DNA of 64,000 nucleotides from Rana temporaria. Its lineage: Eukaryota; Chordata; Amphibia; Anura; Ranidae. Position 1 is the first letter of the stretch. Every line of letters begins with the position of its first letter. The stretch spans positions 59,026,004 to 59,090,003 of the forward strand of contig NC_053492.1 of the NCBI RefSeq assembly GCF_905171775.1, read 5' to 3'. A program made the translations under genes and the position numbers. Below the pieces are notes generated by a model that saw only the letters and a list, made by a program, of their open reading frames with translations, was not told the origin of the DNA and did not search any database. This document shows positions 33,319 to 43,571 of the stretch, in pieces.

Positions 33319-34027
33319 CCTTATCCCATTGACCTTTTTTGTTTTTACTTTCACTGAGGCTGGGGGATTTCCTTCTAGCACTGGCCCCTCTAAAGTCTTA
33401 TGCTTAGTGTCATTGATGTCAGTGGAAAAGCTCACTGGTCCATCTCCTCTACCACACTAATAGGTGTTGGCCTTCTTTGCAACAATCTTCCTAGCCGTTG
33501 AAAGAATCTTGTGGGCCACACATCTAAAAAAATAACCTTTGCCCCCCCCCCCCCCGCTAGGTGCCCCATAGCACACCGCTTGCTATGGGGGCACTCATGC
33601 CTTACTCACAAGCCACACTCTGTGTGTCCATTGACACACCCCATGTGGATTGGGCCCGCCCCCTGCTCTCTGCTCATTGGCTGTGGCTGACAGCAACCGG
33701 CACATATTGAAAGAACACCGGTGTTCTGTCGAGAAGTGCCCCTCCCTTGAATAGTGTCCGGGACGAACTTAGCACGTCATAGCACAAGGAGCTGATTTAC
33801 CAATCAGCTGGGCTGACGTGCATGCGCACATAGAGCTGCACGATTCTGGCTAAAATGAGAATCACGATTTTTTTTCTTAGAATATAGATCACGATTCGCT
33901 CACGATTCTCAGCCAGCATATATCCGATTTGTCTGGATATATACGCTTTAATGACAGTGGGCTCCAATACCATCTAGAGAGAAGTTTGTAGTTCGTCTCT
34001 TGTGCTTTAAAGTGGTTGTATACTTAA
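33319..34027. other. Unassigned sequence with poly-C and a hAT-like fragment
   Basis: A poly-C run lies at about 33541-33555. At about 33831-33915, TAGAGCTGCACGATTCTGGC and repeated ATCACGATT words mark a fragment of a dispersed hAT-like element. No gene is seen. Confidence 0.45.
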
Positions 34028-34106
34028 AAATATTTGATCACCTCTGCGGTTTTTATTTTTTGCGCTATAAACAAAAATAGAGCGACAATTTTGAAAAAAG
34101 TGCAAT

Positions 34107-34812
34107 TAGCCAGATTCACGTAGATCGGCCTATGTTTAAGCGGGCGTAGTGCGGCTCATTTGCGCTACGCGGGCGTAAAATAGAGAGGCAAGGCCAGTAT
34201 TCACAAAGCACTTGCTCCCTAAGTTACGTCGGCGTAGCGAAAATGGCCCGGCGTAACCCTGCCTAATTCAAATTAGGCAGGTAGTGGGCGTGCTACATGT
34301 AAAGTAACCGTGACCCCATGTAAATGAAGTGCCATTGGTACGGCGCATGCGCGCGCATGCTCAGAATCGCATCGCAAATACTCAATGCTTTCGACGTGAA
34401 CGTAACCTACGCCCAGCCCCATTCACGTACGCTTACGCGAACGACGTAAAATACGACAGCTGTTCCGTCGTCCATACCTTGCATGGGCACCTATAGAGGT
34501 GGTTTATCTTTACGCCGGCGTATGTCTTACATAAACGGTGTAGCTTACTGCGACGGGCGTACGTACGTTCGTGAATCGGCCTATCTTGCCCATTTACATA
34601 TTTGACGCGTAAATCCACGTACACGCCCCTAGCGGCCAGCGTAAATATGCAGCCAAGATACGACGGCGTAGGAGACTTCCGTCGGTCTTATTTTGGCAAC
34701 AGTGAGGCGTATCTCAGTTTAAGAATGCGTGCAAAGATAGGACGGCGCTCATTCGGACTTACGACGGTGTATCTACTGATACGCCATCGTAAGTCTCTCT
34801 GAATCTGGCTAA
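34107..34812. repeat. CpG-rich palindromic MITE (inverted orientation)
   Basis: The ends TAGCCAGATTCACG and TGAATCTGGCTA are inverted copies. Comparison with the uninterrupted host suggests duplication of AAT. The conserved core is degenerate here (CCGCTAGGGGCG on the minus strand, about 34625-34636). Confidence 0.75.
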
Positions 34813-35147
34813 ATATTTTTTACTTTTTGCTATAATAAATATCCCCCAAAAATATATATAAAAAAATGTTTTTCCTCAGTTTAGGCCGATACGTATTCTT
34901 CTACATATTTTTGGTAACAAAAAATCGCAATAAGCGTTTATCGATTGGTTTCCGCAAAATTTTTTGCATTTTCAAAATAGGGGATAGTTTTATTGCATTT
35001 TTATAAATTTTTTTTACTGCTAATGGCGGCGATCAGCGATTTTTTTTTTTTCGTGACTGCGACATTATGGCGGACACTTCGGACAATTTAGACACATTTT
35101 TGGGACCATTGTCATTTTCACAGCAAAAAATGCATTAAAAATGCATT

Positions 35148-35770
35148 GGCCCAGGGATTCAGGTACATTTGCGCGATATTTGCGGGGGAGCAGGGCAACG
35201 ATTTTGCCCTGCACCCCCGCAAATATTTTGCGCTGCCCTCGATTCACGGAGCAGTAGCTCCGTAAATTGCGAGGGCGCGCCGGGCATAAGCGGCGTAAGC
35301 GCGCGCAATGTAAATGATCCCGCCGGGGGCGGGAATCATTTAAATTAGGCGCGCTCCCGCGCCGAGCGTACAGCGCATGCTCCGTCGGGAAACTTTGTGA
35401 ACGTGAATGGCGTCCAGCGCCATTCACGAATCACTTACGCAAACGACGTGAAATTCAAATTTCACGTCGCGGGAGCGGCGGCTGTACTTTAGCATTGGCT
35501 GCCCCTACTATTAGAAAGGGCAGCCTTGCGCTAAAGTTGCCGTACGGAAACTTCGTACCTGGCTTGCGCAGGGCCCGCGCAAGTTTGTGAATCAGTGGTA
35601 ATGCAGCCTAAAATCTGCGTGGCATAAGAGCCTTATGCCGCGCAGATTTTAGGCTGCAGTCGGTGTAACAAGGTTCCTGAATCAGGAGCACTCGTTACAC
35701 CGGAGCAAGTAAGCAATTGCGCCGTGTAACCTATGGTTACACGGGCGCAATTGCTTCTTGAATCTGGGCC
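35148..35770. repeat. GC-rich palindromic MITE, GGCCCAGGGATTCAGG ends
   Basis: The left end GGCCCAGGGATTCAGG and the right end CTTGAATCTGGGCC are inverted copies. Flanking ATT is duplicated relative to the host (compare GCATTGTTTA near 29573). The interior differs from the CCGCTAGGTGG subfamily and lacks that core. Confidence 0.75.
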
Positions 35771-36521
35771 ATTGTTTACTGTGAAAATGACAATTGCAGT
35801 TTGGGAGTTAACCACAAGGGGGCGTTGAAGGGGTTAAGTGTGACCTCATCTGTGTTTCTAACTGTAGGGGGGTGTGGCTGTAGGTGTGACATCATTGATA
35901 GTGTTTTCCTATAAAAGGGAACACACGATCAATGACGGCGCCACAGTGAAGAACGAGGAAGCTGTGTTTACACACAGCTCTCCCCGTTCTTTAGCTCCTG
36001 TGACCGATCGAGTCCGCGGGTCACGGAGCTTCGGACCGGGTCACGGGCGCGCGCCCCCGAGACCCATGGCTGGGCACTTAAAGAGGTCGTACCTGTACGT
36101 GCTTGTGCCCAGCCGTGCCATTCTGCCGACGTAAATGTGCAGGAGGCGGTCCTTAAGTGGTTAAGGCTGGCGGGAATCGTGGATTACCAAATAAAGGTGT
36201 CATAGGTCCTATTTGTGAGGAAAGTTCTAGTTGTAAGGCTATTTTAGTCCAGATTTTCAATAGCTGAGATGTAAGAGAGGGCAAGGTAAGGAGTAGATCT
36301 CGGTGGGTATCCCTGGTATCAAAAGATAACCAAGGAAGAGCCTTGAGATCGAATTGATTAAACCATTGCTCTATTAATACCCATTGTTTAGTGTCAGAAA
36401 AGTGAAACCAATTCATTATCCTGGTTAAAGCGGAGGTCCGGTATAAAAAAATAAAGTCAGCAGCTGCTAACACTGTAGCTGCTGACTTTTAATAAGGACA
36501 CTTACCTGTCCTAGTCGCCAG

Positions 36522-37335
36522 TAGGGGTGCAATGGATCAAAAAACTCATGGTTCGGATCGTTCCTCGGATCAGGAGTCACGGATCGGATCATTTTTCGGA
36601 TCGACAAAAAAATAAATAAAAAAAATCTCCCCCACTGTAATATCCACATCTCCCCCCCCCCCCCCACTAACTATAGTACCCCCTCGGTGCAGACACCCCC
36701 CCTCCTCTCAGTACAGTGACCCCCCCCCCCTCCTCTCAGTACAGTGACCCCCCCCCCTCCTCTCAGTACAGTGACCCCCCCTCCTCTCAGTACAGTGACC
36801 CCCCCCCTCCTCTCAGTACAGTGACCCCCCCCTCCTCTCAGTACAGTGACCCCCCCTCCTCTCAGTACAGTGACCCCCCCTCCTCTCAGTACAGTGACCC
36901 CCCCTCCTCTCAGTACAGTGACCCCCCCTTCTCAGTACAGTGACGACCCCCCTTCTCAGTACAGTGACGACCCCCCTTCTCAGTACAGTGACCCCCCCTT
37001 CTCTCAGTACAGTGACCCCCCTCCTCTCAGTACAGTGCCCCCCCCCCCCAGCTAGTGCCGACAGATGAGCGGTGTGTCCCACAAGTGCGGGCTCCTCCTC
37101 TGCGGCCTTTCCTAGCGTTATGGTTGCGGCTCTGGAGGTAGGCCGAAGCCGCGGCCATAACATTAGGAAAGGCTGCGGCTTCGGCCTAGCTCCGGAGCCG
37201 CCGCCGTAACATTAGGAAAGGCCGCGGCTTCGGCCTAGCTCCGGAGCCGTGGCAATCCGCGGATCACAGTGTGTTCCGATCCGAAGGGGGTGACCCGTTC
37301 GGATCACGGATCAACTGTGATCCGTTGCACCCCTA
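36522..37335. mobile_element. hAT-type element with internal minisatellite
   Basis: The ends TAGGGGTGCAATGGATCA and TGATCCGTTGCACCCCTA are inverted copies. An exact 8-bp duplication GTCGCCAG flanks it (36514-36521 and 37336-37343). Internal GGATCGGATCA words occur near both ends. A tandem array fills 36700-37045, and a tandem duplication of CGGCTTCGGCCTAGCTCCGG follows at 37160-37250. No transposase frame remains. Confidence 0.85.
36700..37045. repeat. ~22-bp CCTCTCAGTACAGTGACCCC minisatellite
   Basis: About 15 units of TCTCAGTACAGTGACCCCCC vary mainly in the length of the C run (18-27 bp units). It lies wholly within the hAT-type element at 36522-37335. Confidence 0.9.
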
Positions 37336-38072
37336 GTCGCCAGCGATGTCAGCCCCCGTGGAGGCCAATCCTCGATCCTGGCAGCTCCAGGCGCCACCAT
37401 CCACAGTAAGGGAAACGGGCAGTGAAGCCATGCGGCTTCACTACCCGTTTCCTACTGCGCATGCACGAGCAGCGCGGCGCTTTGTGAATGGGCCAGCTGC
37501 TTTCTGGGACACACACAGTTCCCAGAATGCAGCGCGGCCCATTCACAAGAAGAAACCGAGGGTAGGAGGAGGAAGAGAATCCACCGCGGAGGATGAAGAG
37601 GAAGATTCGGGACTTCCGCATAGCAACAGCTATTTAGGGTAGGTAAAACTTTTTTTTTTTTGGAGGAATTTTTTTTTTCACAGTGGAACTCCACTTTAAT
37701 ACTACTGCTACATAATAATAGTAGAGATCAGGTTCGCCTGCTTCTCCTTTCATTTTAGGCAATGATAGTAGTTTCTTATGTAATCTAGGTTTCCTATGAC
37801 CCCAGATAAACTTTGTAAAGGCCGACTGTAATGTGGAAAAATAAGATCTAGGGACGAAAACAGGATTGGTTTGAAATAGATATAAAAACTGAGGTATTCT
37901 ATCCATTTTTAACACCTTAATCCTCCCAAACCACGAATATTGATTTTTTAAGATCCTGTAAAGTGCGTTGCATAAGAGGAATATCATTTGTTGTATATCG
38001 GTGATTCGGGTCGGAAGGAATAGAGATACCTAGGTATTTTAATACAGAGGAACGGTCACTTTTGGGCTAAGT

Positions 38073-38882
38073 CAGGGGTCGACAAATCCCGGACGCCAGG
38101 TCGCCATGGCGACTAGAAATAGGGTCCTGGCGACTTGGCTTGGAAGGGGGGGGGGAAATATTTTTTTTTTTTTTGTGAGCTGGCACCATCTGGTGGTGAG
38201 CCGTTGGTATTACAAGTTATTACCACCAGATGTGTAAGCATGCGCCATCTGGTGGTGGCCGTTGGTATTACAAGTTAAGTATTACAAGTTAAACAGCAAT
38301 TCTAATGTAATTTTTCATCTTCTTCCCTCTAATTAGAACCCCCAAACATTATATATATTTTTTATCCTAACACCCTAGAGAATAAAATGACGATCGTTGC
38401 AATACTTTCTGTCACGCCGTATTTGCGCAGCGGTCTTGCAAGCGCACTTTTTTGGGGACAAAATTACACTTTTTTTAATTAAAAAATAAGACAACAGAAA
38501 AGGTATCCCCATTTTTTTTAATATTATGAAAGATAATGTTACGCCGAGTAAATTGATACCCAACATGTCACGCTTCAAAATTACGTCCGCTCGTGAAATG
38601 GCGTCAAACTTTTACCCTTTAAACGTCGCCTATGGAGATTTTAAAAAAACTCTACAGGTTGCATGTTTTGAGTTACAGAGGAGGTCTAGGGCTAGAATTA
38701 TTGCTTTCACTCTACCAATCGCGGCGATACCTCACATTTGTGGTTTGAACACCGTTTACATATGCGGTCGCTGCTCATGTATGTGTTCGCTTTTGCGCGC
38801 AAGCTCGTCGGGACGGGGCGCGTTTTCTGGCTCCTAAGTTTTTTAGCTGGCTCCTAGATCCAAGAAAATTTGTCAACCCCTG
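38073..38882. mobile_element. hAT MITE (GGGGTCGACAAATCCC family) with 8-bp duplication
   Basis: The ends CAGGGGTCGACAAATCCC and TTTGTCAACCCCTG are inverted copies, and the exact 8-bp GGCTAAGT flanks both sides (38065-38072 and 38883-38890). Inside is GCGCCATCTGGTGG at 38242-38255, a match to the CTCF core on the minus strand. Related copies are at 30318, 44487 and 49271. Confidence 0.9.
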
Positions 38883-39922
38883 GGCTAAGTGACACATTGA
38901 GTACAGCCATGTTTTTAACTGCCGATCTTTTCCTGTCACTGGCATTTATTGGCAGGAGAAAAGTGCCAGTTTTTTACTGGCTACCAGAGTAAAAATACTG
39001 ATAGTTGGCAACCCTGCCTTTCACAAAGTAGAGGCCCTGAGGAGTACCCTTGCCAAGGCTAGTCTTGACAAAGGTCAGTTTAAGAAATGCTGGGAAAGAG
39101 CAAGTGCTCATGTACCTACAGCTCACTGCCTGGTCTTGGCATTCCCGCATTATGCAGTCCACCGTTTTAAGCCCTTTATCTTCTAATAGATCGTGTACTG
39201 TGTGTATCCCTTGGGAGGTGAAAGCTGTTAGGGATAGCATCGGTACGTGGGCTTCAATCCAGCTAAGAGGGAATTTGTGATCTATGGTTCTACTGTTAGG
39301 GAGTTTACAGTTCAGGAGGAATCTCCAAACCTGCAACGATGTGGTGATTGTTGGGGGTGTGTTGGTCGTATCCCATGGTATCCATGAGTCTCCGAGGAGT
39401 ACTGATGGTAAGTCAGGTGTAGGGGCTAGGGATTTCTCTATTTCTACCCATAGCGGTGTGTCGGAGGAGGAAAACCAGAACTTGAGTTGGTCGAGTCTAG
39501 TTGCCCATAGGTAGTCATGTATGTCCACTAGTCCTGCTCCCCCAACACTCTTGTGAGGAAGTAAGGTTTTACGTGCACATCTGGCTTTCTTTGCGCCCCA
39601 CAGGAATTTCCATTGGATATTGGATAGGGCTTTGATATAACGTGGTGCAATGGCTATTGGGAGTGTCCTAAATTTATATAAGATTTGTGGCAGTATAAGC
39701 ATCTTAAATGCCGCTAACCTGCCCATCCAGGATAGTTCCTTTTTGGACATATTATTGGTTTGGGTACTTATTTTGTTTAGAAGTGGCCTCAAATTGGCTT
39801 CTGCTAGCGATTCGGTAGTATTGGTTACCTTGATGCCGAGGTAAGTTATGCTATTATCATTCCATATATACGGAAGTGAGTGTTGTAGCTGGAGGCGTTC
39901 TGTGGTTGGCATTCCTAGGCTA

Positions 39923-40293
39923 ATGGCCCGTACACACGATCCGAATATCGTACGACGGATCGTACGACTTTTTCCGCTTAATAGTCGCAAGTAAAATAAA
40001 ATAGGTTATTAAAGTCACGAAAATTCTCGTACGACCGGAAAAAATTATCGGAAGTGATGTCATGTGTTGTAATGTATTTGTATTGTATTGTCGGACGACA
40101 ACTGTACTGACTAAACGAAAATCGTACGATCTGACATCGTACGAGGAAAATTTTCGTGCATGTCCGATCGAATAATATCGGATGAACGGTCGTGATCGGC
40201 TCTCGAAAGTAGTGTACACACGATCCAAAAATCGTACGATTCTTCATCGGACGATCGTTTTCGTCCGATATTCGGATCGTGTGTACGGGCCAT
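39923..40293. repeat. Palindromic MITE, TGGCCCGTACACACGATCC ends, TAA duplication
   Basis: The ends TGGCCCGTACACACGATCC and GGATCGTGTGTACGGGCCA are perfect inverted copies with TAA on both sides. The interior is CGTACGA-rich. It is inserted in the LINE, so it is younger. The 3-bp TWA duplication fits PIF/Harbinger. Confidence 0.85.
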
Positions 40294-41504
40294 AAGGATG
40301 AGGGATTTTGTGAAGTTTACCTTGTAGTAGGAGACTTCTCCAAAGGATTTTAGCGTGTCATGTGCCTAAGGAAGTGAGGTGAGTGGATCCGTTAACATCA
40401 AGATCACATCATCTGCGAATACATTTATGACATGGGAAGTGGAACCAATTCGGAATCCCGTTATGCCATTATGCGTTCTGATGGTTTCCGCCAGGGGTTC
40501 AATCATGAGATTGAAGATAGTCGGGGAGAGTGGACACCCCTGGCGTGTCCCGTTCGTTATCCGAAAGGGAACAGATAACATACTGGATGTGTACACCCTT
40601 GCCGAGGGGTATGAGTACAGAGCCAGTATTGCATCCATAATATGGCCATCAAACCCGAACTTGGACATTGTCAGTTGCATATATTTCCAATGTACCCTAT
40701 CGAACGCCTTCTCTGCGTCTATGGAAAGCAGCAGAGAAGGCGCTCAGGTCCCCTCCGCATGGTGCATGACATTAATGACTCTTCTGGTTGCGTCCGAGGT
40801 CTGTCTCCCCTTCACGAAGCCCATCTGATCGCGTTTAATGAGAAATGGGGTGAAATCTGCTAGACGTTTGGCCAAAACCTTAGCGTAAATTTTGATGTCA
40901 GTGTTTAGGAGAGAAATAGGCCGAAAATTGGAGGGAGTAGTTGGTTCTTTACCCGGCTTGGGAAGGGTGACTATAAATGCTTGTAGCATTTCTGGGGGAA
41001 ATGAGGTTGTACTTGCAGCTTTCGTAAAGACCGCTTGCATATGTGGTGCAAGGTGAGGGCTAAAGATTTTAAAGTACTCATTCGAGAACCCATCAGGCCC
41101 TGGAGACTTACCGTTAGGTAAGGTGGCTATTACACTTTCTATCTCAGAGGTAGTGAATTGTGAGTTTAGGGAGAGTAATTGGGATTCTGAGAGAGAGGGT
41201 AAATTTATTTTTTGTAGGAATTCCAGGATATTTGCGGTCGTGGGTTGGTGGGTGGAAGGATCATCTTTTATGTTATATACATTTCTGTAGTAAGCGGCGA
41301 ATTGATCGGCAATTTCTTGAGGGTTACTAAGTTTCTGTTTAAGCGTGGGATGGATTAAGTGGTCAATTCTCGTCTTAGTGCGTGACGTTTTTAGTCTATT
41401 GGCTAAGTATTTACCGGCTCTATTTGCGTTGGCGTACGAGTTCAGTTTGAGACGTCTGAGGTGATAATCATACTGTTGGTTTAGCAGTTCTCTTAGTGAC
41501 TCTC

Positions 41505-42327
41505 TTAAAGAGGGAGTTCACCCATAAAAAATGTTTTACCCTTAGATTGATGCTCATTTTGTCTAGGGGAATCGGCTAGTTGTTTTAAAATCGAAGCTGT
41601 ACTTACCGTTGTAGGCTGCATTCACACCTCGGCGTACAAAATCGCGGCGTTTTGTCCCGCGAATTGCGGCGACAAATAGCAGCATTTTGTACCGCGATTT
41701 GCGGCGACAAAACGCTGCGACTGTGAATGCAGCCTTCACCCCCTCTATGGAGATGTTTCACATCTCCTATGCCGAACGCCGAAAGCCGCCTGAAAAAAAG
41801 GTCCGGGACTCAGGCGGCAGGCGTACGGCGTTCGGCGTGGAGATGTGAACCATCTCCATAGAGGGCAATGTAAAATCATCCCTCTGGCGTCTCGGGGCTG
41901 CAGCGGCGTCGCACTACAGGCGTATATACGCCTAGGTGTGAACGGGGGCTTAGAGAGCGATCTTCTCCGCCGCTTCCGGGTATGGTCTTCGGGACTGGGC
42001 GTTCCTATTTTGATTGACAGTCTTCCGACGATCGCGTCACGAGTAGCCGAAAGAAGCCGAACGTCGGCGCGGCTCTATACGGCGCCTGCGCACCGACGTT
42101 CGGCTACTTTCGGAAAATCGTGACGCGATAGATGCGACCGTCGGAAGCCTGTCAATTTAAGAAGGAACGCCCAGTGCCGAAGACCATACCCCGGAAGCGG
42201 CGGAGAAGATGTATCTCTAAAACGGTAAGTACTGCTTCGTTTTTAAAAAAAACTAGCCGATTCCCCTTCACAAAATGAGCAGGAATCTAATCTTACAATT
42301 TTTTTTGAGGGGGAACTACCGCTTTAA
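41505..42327. mobile_element. TTAA-flanked palindromic element with nested MITE
   Basis: TTAA at 41505-41508 and 42324-42327 bounds AAGAGGGAGTTCACCC and GGGGGAACTACCGCTT ends. Arms (GGGTATGGTCTTCGG and inverse, AGTAGCCGAAAG and inverse) give a long hairpin. The LINE frame continues in register across the element if one TTAA is kept, supporting TTAA duplication. A second MITE is nested at 41613-41950. Confidence 0.8.
41613..41950. repeat. Palindromic MITE, AGGCTGCATTCACACC end
   Basis: Left end AGGCTGCATTCACACCTC and right end AGGTGTGAACGGGGGCT. Internal GCCGAACGCCGAAAGCC and its inverse match the copy at 15578-16027. Confidence 0.75.
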
Positions 42328-42785
42328 GTGAGAAAGTTTCTTGGTAAGAGTGTGATTGGGTACCTGCTTGTTTTTCGTTTCTAAGTCATGTATGTCAGTG
42401 AGAAGAGAGTTAACTTTGTTTGTGCGCCATTTCTTATCCCTAGCGCCGAGTTGAATTAGTATACCTCTCATGTATGCCTTATGGGCATTCCAGAGGGTAA
42501 AGGGATCTTCTACCGAGTTCGCATTATTTAATTCGTTAAGGTGTTGGGAGATTTTTGTGGAGATTTGGGGTTCTAGCAATAATTGGACATTGTTTTGCCA
42601 GATGAGAGGGGAAGAGGAGACAGCCTGGTCGTCAATGGACATGGTAATAGCTGCGTGGTCGGACCACGTGATATTGTGAATCTGTGCTGAAGAGAGTCTT
42701 GGCATTGAAGGGACTGAAGATAATGTCCCCGGTCTGCACCTTGGCTCCCAAACAGTAGGTGAAGTAGCTTTGCAGTGCTAGACAT

Positions 42786-43571
42786 ATTTGAGGGTGTATG
42801 TCAGGACTGGGAGAACTAGTCCTTCCACCACATGCCTAGATCTTATCTTCTGTACTGTAATCAACGTTTTAGAGTCATTAAAACAATCATGAACCAAATT
42901 ATGTGATTGCGGCCTGACCTGAGACTGGAACTTCCTGTTCTGGATATAAAAAGACATCTGAAGTACATACTAATGATAAGAGTCTGGATAGGTCCAGAGG
43001 ACAGAGGTGCTGACTAGGGTTAAAGTGTTACTAAACGATAAAGCATGCTTGGTATGCTCACTGTGGAACCTAAGGGGTTAATCACGTGCATTGTGTAAAA
43101 AGACTGCTTGATCCTTTCTTCTCTGATCTTCCATTTTTTCCACTGTCCCTAATTCATCTGCTGATAGTACAGAGCTTTGGGGGCACTCTGCACATGCTCG
43201 GTTTGGTGTGTATTTCTAGAGTTTTTTTTGTGTTTTTTGGGAGGGTGTATGTGATCAGCACAGGGCCAATCGGTACTGTCCAGACAGAGGATCAGGGGTC
43301 TAGTAGCCTCATAGGACAGTCGGAAAAGAGAATGAAAAGCGGTTTATATTTACGAAAATAATTGCATTTCCATGTTCTGTGTACTGTGGGAGACCAGATC
43401 TAGTGAATGCTCACCGTTGAGAGTTCCAGTCCTCCTGTTGCATTCTTTATTATTTGGATAAAAAAAAAATGAAAACCCAACAGGTGGTGTTGGGACTTCT
43501 CATACCCCCAAGGCCACAAGAGGTGCACATAGGGTTTCCACCTCACCCCGTTAAAACCAAACAAATATTAA
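42786..43571. other. Unassigned intronic sequence
   Basis: No exon or repeat boundary is apparent. Short open frames lack domains. Confidence 0.4.

Larger units (their letters stand above)
34028..36164 (+). mobile_element. TTAA-type element, 5'-truncated, with two nested MITEs
   Basis: The body (TTTGATCACCTCTGCGG, GCGCTATAAACAAAAATAGA and onward) matches 29021-29955. It ends GGTCCTTAAGTGGTTAA at 36164. The left terminus is missing. MITEs are inserted at 34107-34812 and 35148-35770. Its right end abuts LINE sequence. Confidence 0.75.
36425..37699. mobile_element. TTAA-flanked element (AAAGCGGAGGTCC family) with nested hAT
   Basis: TTAA at 36425-36428 and 37696-37699 bounds ends AAGCGGAGGTCC and GGAACTCCACTT. 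The interior word AAGTCAGCAGCTGC is shared with the families at 11195-11655 and 61465-61932. A hAT-like element lies inside (36522-37335). Confidence 0.75.
36165..38972 (-). pseudogene. L1-type LINE fragment, interrupted twice
   Basis: On the minus strand, 37990-37700 encodes a block resembling the region after the reverse transcriptase of L1/Tx1 LINEs (SWFGRIKVLKMDRIPQFLY, FIWGHRKPRLHKKLL). The reading resumes at 36424-36165 with a C-terminal-like segment. The interruptions are a TTAA element (36425-37699) and a hAT MITE (38073-38882). The LINE reading continues beyond 38883 for a short distance. No complete domain remains, so it is inactive. Confidence 0.7.
38974..42785 (-). pseudogene. L1/Tx1-type LINE ORF2 remnant, interrupted twice
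   Basis: Read right to left on the minus strand. 42705-42328 carries the end of an APE-type endonuclease (NITWSDHAAITMS, the S-D-H motif). 41504-40744 leads into reverse transcriptase (RPISLLNTDIKIYAKVLA, then a KGRQT box). 40680-40366 has TRQGCPLSPTIFNLMIEPLA and the catalytic FADD box. 39922-38974 is the C-terminal region after RT (ITYLGI, LSWMGRLAAFKM, IQWKFLWG). Two DNA elements interrupt it (39923-40293 and 41505-42327). The frame also shifts near 40740, and the 5' part is missing. It is an inactive copy, and it sits in presumed ENPP4 intron 1 in antisense orientation. Confidence 0.85.

Noticed and set aside
32606..33460. Overlapping plus and minus ORFs of 167-233 residues
   Set aside because: They are translations of the 32-bp satellite.
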